NCBI GenBank assembly: GCA_964598425.1
Contig: CAZRBV010000075.1
Coordinates: 1-5,593, forward strand
Direction of reading: 5' to 3'
Length of the DNA stretch: 5,593 nt
Source: UBA12567 sp964598425
Lineage (GTDB): Bacteria; Planctomycetota; Phycisphaerae; Phycisphaerales; SM1A02
The translations under genes were made by a program, and so were the position numbers. Below are positions 1 to 5,593 of this stretch, one piece after another (position 1 is the first letter of the stretch; each line of letters opens with the position of its first letter). The notes below the pieces were generated by a model. The model was not told where the DNA came from. It did no database searches and saw only the letters and a list, made by a program, of their open reading frames with translations.

Positions 1-1016
1 CGAATCGCTTCGGCCATGAGATGGTCGATCGATCGAATCATGTCATCGCCCTTCTTCATGTGCTCCTTCGCAAAGGACTCTGAGTGGCACTCGGTGCAGA
101 CCTCGATCATCTTGGCTCGTTCGGCATCAAACTCAGCCGCAGAGAGTCTGGCGACCTGCGCCCCTGCCACGACGTCAAGACGGGGAGTCGGATTGCCTTC
201 AGGGTCAAGAACGCCAAGCCCTTGAAGAATGGTCACACGATCATTCCACCACTCCTCGCTCTCGCCCGGGTAGGGCGCCAACCCATCGGTTCGCACGGCG
301 AGGAATCCCCAGGCCGTATGAACGTCGTGGCTGCCCTTGGGCATGTGGCAGGTCTGGCATGAGGGCGCCGATGCCGTTTCCGGCAGCACACCATCTCGCT
401 TGAGTTGATACCGAACCCCGTGCTTCGATGTCGACCACATTTCCCACTGTGGATGATCGAATCCCATATGGCACGTCGCGCAGGCTTCGGGCTGGCTGGC
501 TTCGGCCTTTGAGAATGTGTGGCGTGTGTGACACGAATCACATGATGCGAATCCATAGCCGGATCCGGCCGCCTTCAGTCGATCAATCTCTTCGTCATCC
601 TTGAGACCGATCTTGTGGCATCCGCCGCACCCTTTCATACCGTCGATCATTTCCATGGGCTTGAAGTGCGTCGTCGGCATGGCCTTCATGGCTGCCCATG
701 CAAAGGCGTGTTTGCTCGACGCGAACTCGTCGTACTGCTTTTCGTGACACTCCTTGCAGGTCGCCGCGGTGACGGTCTTCGCGAGTTCCACGTTTCGTTG
801 GCTGTCGTGATCTGAGCCGTGGCAGTCGGCGCACCCGACCCCCTTGCCACTGTGCGCGCTGGCCTGCCAGTCGGCCACAATTCCAGGCGTGACGATTTCA
901 TGGCAGGCCACACAGTCCATGCCGACAAGCCCCGCGAGAATGCCGGGCTGGGGAGATTGGAAATCGGTTGCGGCGAACGCAGCGACGGAAAGTACGGTCA
1001 AGGCGGTCATTGACAT
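1..1016 (-). CDS. HAO-like octaheme c-type cytochrome, C-terminus beyond window
   Basis: Exported multiheme cytochrome c of the hydroxylamine oxidoreductase (HAO)-like family; 338 residues are visible and the frame is still open at base 1. Eight CxxCH heme sites start at residues 35, 62, 87, 130, 159, 179, 220 and 307. The block CDSCHTRHTFSKAE (159-172) followed by PEACATCH (176-183) and FDHPQWE (186-192) closely resembles the core of Nitrosomonas HAO as I remember it, including the Asp-His pair (here D187/H188) near the active-site heme; by that alignment C130-H134 would be the catalytic heme. Residues 1-16 form a short hydrophobic signal peptide ending about AFA-A, without an obvious basic N-region. 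The start at 1016 is chosen because GAAAGGA lies 7 bases upstream. Family members oxidise hydroxylamine or hydrazine or reduce nitrite; the direction here cannot be told, because the region that carries the HAO cross-linking tyrosine is off the edge. An unrelated octaheme reductase is less likely, given the core match. Confidence 0.9.
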   Translation of the reverse strand, partial: MSMTALTVLSVAAFAATDFQSPQPGILAGLVGMDCVACHEIVTPGIVADWQASAHSGKGVGCADCHGSDHDSQRNVELAKTVTAATCKECHEKQYDEFASSKHAFAWAAMKAMPTTHFKPMEMIDGMKGCGGCHKIGLKDDEEIDRLKAAGSGYGFASCDSCHTRHTFSKAEASQPEACATCHMGFDHPQWEMWSTSKHGVRYQLKRDGVLPETASAPSCQTCHMPKGSHDVHTAWGFLAVRTDGLAPYPGESEEWWNDRVTILQGLGVLDPEGNPTPRLDVVAGAQVARLSAAEFDAERAKMIEVCTECHSESFAKEHMKKGDDMIRSIDHLMAEAI

Positions 1017-1023
1017 CGTGCGG

Positions 1024-1030
1024 TCCTTTC
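1024..1030 (-). promoter_or_regulatory. Ribosome-binding site of the octaheme cytochrome
   Basis: GAAAGGA on the minus strand, 7 bases before the ATG at 1016. The frame stays open upstream of this ATG, so this site is what fixes the start. A second in-frame ATG at 1010 lies two codons further in and is a weaker choice. Confidence 0.65.
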
Positions 1031-1107
1031 TGTCCCCGCCCCGCACAGTGGGCGAGCATTCGGGATACCACGATCTGGTTGTCTTCTATTCGCTGCCCCC
1101 TTTGAAA

Positions 1108-1145
1108 GGCAGCCTCCATTCACCTATTGGTGGAGGGAGGCTGCC
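1108..1145 (-). terminator. Strong hairpin between anchor A gene and cytochrome: terminator or leader structure
   Basis: GGCAGCCTCC (1108-1117) pairs perfectly with GGAGGCTGCC (1136-1145). Inside, CACC (1121-1124) pairs with GGTG (1129-1132) around a TATT loop, leaving a 3x3 internal loop. On the minus strand the stem is followed by TTTC and then AAAGGGGG, so the U-tract is too short for a classic intrinsic terminator. It lies 157 bases after the stop of the choice-of-anchor A gene and 92 bases before the cytochrome ATG. It could end the upstream transcript or, if the promoter at 1199-1227 is real, sit in the cytochrome's leader as a stability or attenuation element. The structure is certain on paper; the role is inference. 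Confidence 0.45.
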
Positions 1146-1166
1146 GGGAGGAAGGGGGCATGTTTG

Positions 1167-1178
1167 GGCGAGCTCGCC
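1167..1178. repeat. 12-base perfect palindrome GGCGAGCTCGCC
   Basis: Perfect inverted repeat in the spacer between the anchor A gene and the cytochrome, 14-25 bases downstream of the predicted start of transcription. It has no loop, so a dimeric protein site is more natural than an RNA hairpin, but short GC-rich palindromes also arise by chance. Confidence 0.3.
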
Positions 1179-1198
1179 GTGGGGGGCTCACTGACAGA

Positions 1199-1227
1199 AC
1201 AATACGAGGACCTCGAGGTCATGTAAA
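1199..1227 (-). promoter_or_regulatory. Possible sigma70-type promoter for the octaheme cytochrome
   Basis: On the minus strand TTTACA (1227-1222, five of six matches to the -35 consensus) is separated by exactly 17 bases from TATTGT (1204-1199, four of six matches to the -10 consensus). Transcription would start near 1192, giving a leader of about 175 bases that contains the hairpin at 1108-1145. The spacer holds the perfect palindrome GACCTCGAGGTC (1209-1220), well placed for an operator. Planctomycete promoters are poorly characterised, so this rests on the general bacterial consensus only. Confidence 0.35.
1209..1220. promoter_or_regulatory. 12-base palindrome GACCTCGAGGTC, possible operator
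   Basis: Perfect inverted repeat lying entirely within the 17-base spacer of the candidate promoter at 1199-1227. A dimeric regulator bound here would contact or block polymerase. No regulator is encoded in the window and no second copy of this sequence was noticed, so the operator role is a guess. Confidence 0.25.
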
Positions 1228-1301
1228 GAGGCCTTTGCCAGAAAAGAACTATTTCTGGATCCCCGAATCCTCATATGACCACCATTTCGTCCAGGAGCGG
1301 C

Positions 1302-2159
1302 TCAGTCGTAGGGAACAACCGAGATTTCAGGGCCTGAGTCCACGGGAAGGTCCCCAGTAAAGGGCATGTGGTGGGACTCCCCATTGCCCTGCAGGTCCTT
1401 GATCACGAGGGCTCCGTCGATCTGACCATTATTGAACTGCATGGTGGCTCGGGGGGCCAGAATCGAGCCCTTCCAGCCGATTCCGTTCATCTGAAAAACG
1501 GTGCAGCCAGCGAAATTGAAGAACAGGTGGTCAGGCGCGACGCCGGTGAGGAATGGCTGAAACCAGTTCATTGCGATGATGCTGCCCGAGACGTTGATGA
1601 GGGCGGTTGATCCACTCGGCACATCGATGTGCAACCCGTAGCACGGATAGAAGTCAGATGTATCGAGATCGAAGACGTTGATGTCACCCTTGGTGCCCGT
1701 GAGAAAGAGCTGCCCCCACTGCCGCACCACAGCACCGTCCGCGGGCACAGCAGCAAGATCGTCTGAGAGGGCCTCCAGTTCGGTCTTGGCATCACTAAAG
1801 TCGATGGTTACGTTTGAGTCGACGGACCCATTGGGAGTACCGACACTGTTCAACGACACGTCATCACTCACCTGCGTGTTACCGTTGAAATTCTGCCCGT
1901 TATTCCACGTGAGATCATCGCCGACGATCAAGTCGTCGCGAGAACCGGAAGAATTCGCCAAACCGGACCCAACGCCAACATTGTTGAATTGCGCATCAGC
2001 GCCGACCGCAACCCGCCCCGTGCAGTCGGTGTTGTTGGCTTGGTAGTTCTCAAGAACAAAGACAGTGAAGCCTTCAGCCTCACCCAGAGGGGACGCGGCG
2101 AGCGCAGCCGGGCTCAAGCCAGCTGCGAGAATGAGCGATGTGGTGAGAAGTCGTTGCAT
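1302..2159 (-). CDS. Secreted choice-of-anchor A family protein, no visible anchor
   Basis: 285-residue exported protein matching the choice-of-anchor A domain, a family of surface or secreted beta-rich proteins of unknown function. Residues 1-21 are a Sec signal peptide (MQRLLTTSLILAAGL, cleavage about ALA-A). The domain runs from about 31 to 272: CTGRVAVGADAQFNN (46-60), DLIVGDDLTWNNGQ (76-89), the helical FSDAKTELEALSDDLA (121-136), LINVSGSI (187-194), LFFNF (212-216), WKGSILAPRATMQFNNG (229-245) and GESHHMPFTGDLP (260-272). Family members usually end in a swappable sorting tail such as PEP-CTERM or LPXTG; here only 13 residues follow (to VVPYD), with no hydrophobic or basic tail. The protein may therefore be released, or the tail may have been lost. 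Start: the ATG at 2159 gives a clean signal peptide, but no good Shine-Dalgarno is visible. It is 112 bases downstream of the malic enzyme gene. Confidence 0.88.
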   Translation of the reverse strand: MQRLLTTSLILAAGLSPAALAASPLGEAEGFTVFVLENYQANNTDCTGRVAVGADAQFNNVGVGSGLANSSGSRDDLIVGDDLTWNNGQNFNGNTQVSDDVSLNSVGTPNGSVDSNVTIDFSDAKTELEALSDDLAAVPADGAVVRQWGQLFLTGTKGDINVFDLDTSDFYPCYGLHIDVPSGSTALINVSGSIIAMNWFQPFLTGVAPDHLFFNFAGCTVFQMNGIGWKGSILAPRATMQFNNGQIDGALVIKDLQGNGESHHMPFTGDLPVDSGPEISVVPYD

Positions 2160-2271
2160 ACGTCATTCGTGCAAATGAAACACGAGTCGTTGCGGTGACA
2201 TCGGCAAAAACCCTTCAACAGCAGCCAAACCGGATGGGCTGGGGGGTCTTCTCCATTTGCGCCGCCTGCAT

Positions 2272-3888
2272 TCAGAGGTAGGTAGGCTCGAACGCAAGGC
2301 CAGCGATGTGCGCATCCCAGTCGGATGCGTGGTGCCGATTGAGACCCATGTCAGCGAGCGTCTGGGCAACCTTGCCCGCTACGTGCAGCGAGACCGATCG
2401 GATTGCAGACCTCGCGGGATACAGCATGCCGTCTGCGAAGTACGACTCGGGCACCTGCGTCGCAAGCGCCTTCGCCGCCGTCAGGAAGGCCTCCTGTGGC
2501 ACATGCCGGGCGCCAGTCGCGAGAATGGCCATGCCCATCGCCGGGAAGATATAGACGTTGTTGCCCTGCGACGGCTTGATGGTGCGGCCCGCATGCTCGA
2601 CCGGAGGCATGGGTGTGCCGCTTCCGAAGAGCACGCGCCCATCAGTCCACTGGTATGCCTCCTGCGCGGTGCATTCGGCGCGGGATGTCGGATTGGAGTA
2701 TGGGAAGATGAGCGGTCGATCGTTGACTTCTGCCATCGCTTTGATGACCTGCTCATTGAAGGCCCCGTGTACGGTTGACACACCGATGATGCCGGTTGGC
2801 TTGAAGTCCCTGATTGCCGCCACGAAATCGTCACATGGGGCAGTGTCCGCAGCAAACGGCTTCTGGAAGTCCACCAGATCGGTTCGAGATCGGACAAGCA
2901 GCCCGTTGATATCAAAGAGCCGCACGTGCCTCAGCGCCTCGTCGCGGGATTTCCCGGTCTCCACACAGATGGACTCGGCGATCAATTCGGCAATACCCGT
3001 TCCAGCGGAACCGGCTCCGAGGAAGAGAATGCGCTGGTCGCCGATCGACTCACCCTTTGCTTGACACGCGGCGTGAATGCCCGCCAGCGCCACACCTGCG
3101 GTGCCCTGAATATCGTCGTTGAAGCAGCACACGGCATCGCGATATTTGGCTAGCAGTGGCGCTGCGTGGTTCATGCTGAAGTCTTCAAACTGAATGCAGC
3201 ACTCCGGGAACAGGTCCTGCACTGCCTGCACGAACTCATCGACGAAGGCGTAGTACGTGTCGTCATCACAACGCTTCTGGCGAAGGCCCGCGTACATCGG
3301 ATCTTCCAGAAATGCCTCATTGTCGGTTCCGACATCAAGCGTGATAGGCAAGGTCATTTCCGGCGGCACGCCCGCGCAGGCCGTGTAGAGAGCGAGTTTC
3401 CCGATCGGAATGCCCATACCGCTTGCGCCGAGATCGCCCAGGCCGAGGATGCGAGATCCATCGGTCACGACGATGAAGCGGACATCCTTGTTTCCCCAGT
3501 TGTCGAGCAGTTCCTTGATGCGTCCCTTGGCCGTCACCGGCAGATACACGCCGTGTGGTCTGGTCAGGATGTGCCCGAACTGTTCGCACGCATCGCCCAC
3601 GGTGGGCGTGTACACAAGCGGCAGGAATCGCTCGGGATCGCTGGTCAATACCTTGTAGAAGAGTGTGCGGTTTCGATCCTGTACACCGCGCAGGTGCATA
3701 TATCGCTCAAGATCATTGTCCCAGCGGTCAAGTTGATTCAGAACGCGTGCCACTTGTTCGTCCAACGATTCCACCCGGGACGGAAGCAGCCCCTCAAGGC
3801 GGTGTTCCTTCCGCTCTGCTTCGGTGAATGCCGTGCCCTTGTTGATGAACGGATCGTGCAACAGTTCAAATGCAGGCCGGTTATGCAT
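2272..3888 (-). CDS. maeA: Malic enzyme (oxaloacetate-decarboxylating), probably NAD-dependent
   Basis: Cytoplasmic enzyme converting malate to pyruvate and CO2 with reduction of NAD(P) and a divalent metal, linking the TCA cycle to pyruvate. At 538 residues it is the usual size of the MaeA/eukaryotic type. N-terminal domain: YTPTVGDA (93-100, with the conserved Tyr93), GSRILGLGDLG (144-154, Arg146), IPIGKLALY (160-168, catalytic Lys164), QFEDF (233-237, metal ligands E235/D236) and the signature FNDDIQGTAGVALAG (256-270, third ligand D259). C-terminal Rossmann domain: GAGSAGTGIA (291-300), then LFDINGLL with D326 at the end of the second strand, SNPTSRAE (398-405) and GNNVYIFPAMG (442-452). 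D326 favours NAD over NADP, but specificity needs assay. The start at 3888 is set by AGGAGG five bases upstream; a longer frame to 3954 adds 22 residues that look like non-coding leader. All key residues are intact. Confidence 0.95.
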   Translation of the reverse strand: MHNRPAFELLHDPFINKGTAFTEAERKEHRLEGLLPSRVESLDEQVARVLNQLDRWDNDLERYMHLRGVQDRNRTLFYKVLTSDPERFLPLVYTPTVGDACEQFGHILTRPHGVYLPVTAKGRIKELLDNWGNKDVRFIVVTDGSRILGLGDLGASGMGIPIGKLALYTACAGVPPEMTLPITLDVGTDNEAFLEDPMYAGLRQKRCDDDTYYAFVDEFVQAVQDLFPECCIQFEDFSMNHAAPLLAKYRDAVCCFNDDIQGTAGVALAGIHAACQAKGESIGDQRILFLGAGSAGTGIAELIAESICVETGKSRDEALRHVRLFDINGLLVRSRTDLVDFQKPFAADTAPCDDFVAAIRDFKPTGIIGVSTVHGAFNEQVIKAMAEVNDRPLIFPYSNPTSRAECTAQEAYQWTDGRVLFGSGTPMPPVEHAGRTIKPSQGNNVYIFPAMGMAILATGARHVPQEAFLTAAKALATQVPESYFADGMLYPARSAIRSVSLHVAGKVAQTLADMGLNRHHASDWDAHIAGLAFEPTYL

Positions 3889-3893
3889 GGTGC

Positions 3894-3899
3894 CCTCCT
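3894..3899 (-). promoter_or_regulatory. Ribosome-binding site of malic enzyme
   Basis: Consensus AGGAGG on the minus strand, five bases before the ATG at 3888. It decides the start against an in-frame upstream start at 3954, which has no comparable site. Confidence 0.8.
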
Positions 3900-3980
3900 C
3901 GCATCGAGGCGGCAGCCTACCAGCACCGCAGCGGGCAATGTGCGATCTTGGCAATCACAAGTCTGCCGTCGCTTCTGCGT

Positions 3981-4002
3981 GCCGCGACGCCGCCGTCACG
4001 GC
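3981..4002 (-). other. GC-rich stem-loop upstream of malic enzyme
   Basis: On the minus strand GCCGTGACG (4002-3994) pairs with CGTCGCGGC (3989-3981) around a four-base loop, giving nine pairs of which one is a G-U wobble. On the plus strand that wobble becomes a C-A mismatch, so the structure is stronger in minus-strand RNA. No U-run follows. It lies 93 bases before the malic enzyme ATG and about 180 bases after the dockerin remnant, so it may be a leader structure, a degraded terminator, or chance in GC-rich DNA. The rest of 3889-4183 shows no gene I can support. Confidence 0.3.
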
Positions 4003-4183
4003 CCATCTCCGGCGCCCGGCGAAATGGCGGCGGGTTCCTCGGGATGGGGAGCGGTTTCGGTGGCTGGATGTATGTCTCTGGGGGATCCGCAAGGCGAGTC
4101 TACAGATCGTTGCGCGAGCCACTTCTGTCGCTCAGTACCAATTCGATTCGCCTCGCCGACAATCGCGGGCACACGCTCGGCCA

Positions 4184-4452
4184 TCACTCACATGGGCCCC
4201 AGGATGAAATGACATCGAGCAGGTCCTCGATGTTCACCTCGCCGTTGGCGTCGATGTCGCCGAGGCAACTGAGCGGGGTCGGATCGCACACCACGTCATC
4301 GCTGGTCTCGAACTCGTGGAACTCGCCGCCGAGCCGTCTCGACATTCACCCCCCGAACCTCCGCGCTGGCGAAAACAGTGGTTGCGAGTGCCTCGAACAC
4401 ATCCGGTCGTAACCACCTGGCCGTTGGGCGCAGCGAATTCCTCGGGGGCCAG
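4184..4452 (-). pseudogene. Remnant of an exported dockerin-tailed protein, split over three frames
   Basis: The C-terminal piece is clear. From 4345 a frame of 53 codons ends at 4184 with CLGDIDANGEVNIED, then LLDVISSWGPCE and stop. DIDANGEVNIED is a calcium-binding loop of the type I dockerin style (D1, D3, N5, D12), and this ending is common on exported proteins of Phycisphaerae. Its only start is an ATG immediately after a TGA, with no signal peptide, so it is not a whole gene. Coding-like sequence continues upstream but in other frames: DVFEALATTVFASAEV from about 4403, and before that APEEFAAPNGQVVTT (4449-4405). At least two frameshifts are needed to join them. The main domain is unrecognised. 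Sequencing error is possible, but the neighbouring fragments are also broken, so decay is more likely. Confidence 0.6.
4204..4260 (-). repeat. Dockerin-like calcium-loop repeat
   Basis: A single copy of the loop DIDANGEVNIED followed by a short amphipathic helix DLLDVISS. True cellulosomal dockerins carry two such repeats; planctomycete tails often show one or two before the WG ending. It probably has a structural or surface-association role, here within a broken gene. Confidence 0.7.
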
Positions 4453-4483
4453 AAACCCATGCACAAATCTGGATACCACACAA

Positions 4484-5026
4484 CTACCACGCCATCCGGT
4501 AAATCTGCCGGTCACCGAGGTCGGTCTTGGCCCCGGCATCCCTGTTTGAAATGAAGTATACGAATTGGCCGTCGGCGGTTGGCGCGGGGAGGGTGTCGTA
4601 GGACCGGCTGGTCGTCAATTGCCGCTTCCGCCCCTGTTCCGGACCTGACACCGCATATCTCCAGATGTCCCAATTCGCCTCGCGCGTGATTGGGTCCGGC
4701 TCATCACTGGGGGCTGCATAAACAATGTGCGTAGAATCCGGATGCCAGCGCACACCCTGGATCTCCTTCGCATCCACCAACGCCACCGGGCTCTCTCCAC
4801 GTTTCCATTTCATAACCCGATCTCGGCCATCTCGCTCGACCCGCCGAATCCACAACAGTGTCTCGCCGTCAGGCGACCAGTCCGGGCTCCACCCCTCGCC
4901 AACAATCAGGGGGGATTTCCCTTGTTCGAAGATCCGAACCGTCGGGAGCTCCCCATTTGACCTTACCCCCTCCATCCAGATCCAAATAGGAACCCGGCGC
5001 AAAGACGCCCTGAGGGAGCCGACTCC
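4484..5026 (-). pseudogene. C-terminal half of a TolB/PD40-type beta-propeller protein
   Basis: An open frame of 180 codons without a convincing start, bounded upstream by a stop at 5029. It carries WD40-like (PD40) propeller blades: GWSPDWSPDGETLLW, then VRWHPDSTHIVYAA, then APTADGQFVYFISNRD, ending QIYRMAW. Spacing is roughly 45-60 residues per blade, as in TolB and the N-terminal domain of prolyl oligopeptidases. A full propeller needs six or more blades, so only about half is present. The possible starts (TTG at 5002, ATG at 4975) have no good ribosome-binding site and give no signal peptide, although such proteins are normally exported or fused to a kinase or peptidase. The missing N-terminus abuts the IS3 remnant, so insertion or deletion probably removed it. 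Read as a pseudogene; a short functional protein is less likely. Confidence 0.65.
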
Positions 5027-5028
5027 CT
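5013..5028 (-). other. Short hairpin at the junction of propeller and IS3 fragments
   Basis: AGGGAG, loop TCGG, CTCCCT on the minus strand: six perfect pairs with a four-base loop. It sits just where the propeller frame closes (stop at 5029) and the IS3 remnant ends. It could be part of an old element end or simply chance. Confidence 0.25.
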
Positions 5029-5041
5029 ACCTGGGACGCCC

Positions 5042-5374
5042 AAACCATGGTTGAGGCCGCCTCTTTGGCAGCATGCTGATTCGCGATGGCGGCCAGGCAG
5101 AGGCAATTGAACGGCTGGTGCAGACGCTGGCGGTGGTGCAAGACCTGAGTACGAGGGCCCGCTCAAAGCTTTGGTGCTGGTGCCATGAGTGTCGATTCGT
5201 CCAATCGCGTGCAAAGCATCGCTCGGTCGCGGCGTTGTCATAGCAGGCCCCAGCCAGACTCGTGCTGCAAACGATCTTCCGCTGCTCCAAGGAGCCAGCG
5301 GTTTCGATCGTATGCGTACTGCTCGCGCTCGCTGATATATGGACCCGGACGGTTGCTGGGCGCCAACCATCCAC
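5042..5374 (-). pseudogene. Decayed IS3-family transposase (OrfB C-terminus)
   Basis: Remnant of the rve-type DDE integrase domain of an IS3-family transposase. The clearest piece is IVCSTSLAGACYDNAATERCF, whose part GACYDNAATE (5251-5222) matches the family signature around the third catalytic acid (Glu). The later parts sit in other frames: HGTSTKALS (5187-5161) and HHRQRLHQPFN (5138-5106), which resembles the family's C-terminal tyrosine-rich RLHxxLxY box, followed by ANQHAAKEAA. The second catalytic Asp, expected in an HSDRGSQY-like motif before this, is not preserved: the frame reads HISASAS, while the neighbouring frame reads EQYAYDR. Several frameshifts and the lost Asp make it inactive. 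OrfA, the first half of OrfB and terminal inverted repeats are not visible. Confidence 0.72.
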
Positions 5375-5464
5375 ACCTCTGGTCTCCCACTCCTGTCCAC
5401 TGGGCCGGCTGCCGCCGACCAGTTCCCCCTTGTCGTTCTTAGGATGCGCAACTAGGGTGGCGTC

Positions 5465-5468
5465 GGAG
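5465..5468 (+). promoter_or_regulatory. Ribosome-binding site of the right-edge gene
   Basis: GGAG seven bases before the ATG at 5476, supporting that start. Bases 5375-5464 hold nothing else I can support. Confidence 0.55.
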
Positions 5469-5475
5469 AAGCAAC

Positions 5476-5593
5476 ATGACTCGAGCGATCGCCTTGACTG
5501 TACTCATTCTGGCTGCCGCCGCGCACGCGACCAGCGTAGTGCGCATGCCGCTTCAACATATTGCAGATCTCTCCGGCCAGATCGTCGTTGGCG
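5476..5593 (+). CDS. N-terminus of an exported protein, cut by the window edge
   Basis: The only plus-strand gene. 39 codons are visible and the frame is open at the right edge. Residues 1-18 form a Sec signal peptide: MTR, then the hydrophobic AIALTVLILAAAA, with cleavage probably at AHA-T. The mature start TSVVRMPLQHIADLSGQIVVG resembles a recurrent pattern in secreted planctomycete and myxobacterial proteins (a TTVVPLSLEELxxxSdxVVxG-like opening) whose function I do not know. The start is supported by the signal peptide and by GGAG at good spacing. It is transcribed away from all other genes in the window, and the IS3 remnant lies just upstream. Too little is visible to name it. Confidence 0.75.
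   Translation, partial: MTRAIALTVLILAAAAHATSVVRMPLQHIADLSGQIVVG

Noticed and set aside
1238..1258. CCAGAAA...TTTCTGG inverted repeat with seven-base arms
   Set aside because: It is AT-rich with a seven-base loop and no U-run follows on either strand; it is a weak structure 44 bases after the anchor A stop and not convincing as a terminator.
844..1360. Plus-strand frames over the cytochrome start and the spacer
   Set aside because: They are antisense to the signal peptide and first hemes of the cytochrome, or run through the hairpin and palindromes; their translations show no domain.
2204..2241. Possible terminator after malic enzyme: CAGCC/GGCTG stem (2222-2241), then TTTTT at 2209-2205 on the minus strand
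   Set aside because: The stem is only five pairs with a ten-base loop, and the T-run lies about 12 bases further on, too far for an intrinsic terminator.
3996..4187. A 63-codon minus-strand frame starting right after the dockerin remnant
   Set aside because: The first 27 residues could form a helix, but the rest is Pro/Gly-rich and low in coding character, there is no clear ribosome-binding site, and the GC-rich stem-loop begins inside it.
3166..4212. A 348-codon plus-strand open frame
   Set aside because: It lies mostly antisense to malic enzyme, whose catalytic motifs and ribosome-binding site are unmistakable; its protein shows no recognisable domain and is typical of antisense frames in GC-rich genes.
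4869..5141. A 90-codon minus-strand frame joining the IS3 tail and the propeller region
   Set aside because: It looks like a chance fusion of the transposase end with an out-of-frame reading of the propeller; no domain spans it and no start signal is visible.
4963..5451. A 162-codon minus-strand frame across the IS3 remnant
   Set aside because: It contains only one segment of the transposase (HGTSTKALS); the other conserved pieces sit in the other two frames, so it is not an intact gene.
5430..5458. TTGTCG - 17 bases - TAGGGT as a promoter for the right-edge gene
   Set aside because: The spacing is right, but only four and three of six consensus positions match; it is not better than chance in this sequence.

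Overview
The window reads like a moderately GC-rich planctomycete of the Phycisphaerae type. The best clue is a dockerin-like C-terminal tail on the minus strand near 4184-4270 (a calcium-loop repeat followed by Trp-Gly-Pro-Cys-Glu and stop), an ending common on exported proteins of that group. The many Sec-type signal peptides and the choice-of-anchor A protein agree with this. The lineage is an inference from motifs, not from a marker gene.

Layout from left to right: (1) 1-1016, minus strand: most of a secreted octaheme c-type cytochrome of the hydroxylamine oxidoreductase (HAO)-like family; its C-terminus lies beyond the left edge. (2) 1017-1301: a 285-base spacer with a strong hairpin, two perfect 12-base palindromes and a possible sigma70-type promoter for the cytochrome. 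(3) 1302-2159, minus: an intact secreted choice-of-anchor A protein with no recognisable anchor. (4) 2272-3888, minus: an intact malic enzyme of the large bacterial/eukaryotic type. (5) 3889-4183: about 295 bases without a supportable gene, holding the malic enzyme ribosome-binding site and a GC-rich stem-loop. (6) 4184 to about 5374, minus: a run of broken genes. These are a dockerin-tailed protein remnant spread over three frames, the C-terminal half of a TolB/PD40 beta-propeller protein, and a decayed IS3-family transposase C-terminus, also spread over three frames. (7) 5476-5593, plus: the first 39 codons of another exported protein, cut by the right edge.

How the genes fit together: the three intact minus-strand genes point the same way, but gaps of 112 and 285 bases suggest separate transcription units more than a tight operon. 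Nothing in the sequence ties the malic enzyme (central carbon metabolism, cytoplasm) to the cytochrome (nitrogen-compound redox, periplasm). The contrast between clean genes at 1-3888 and scrambled frames at 4184-5374 suggests an old insertion and deletion hot spot. The most interesting item is the HAO-like octaheme cytochrome and its leader. I see no CRISPR array, tRNA, rRNA or complete mobile element.
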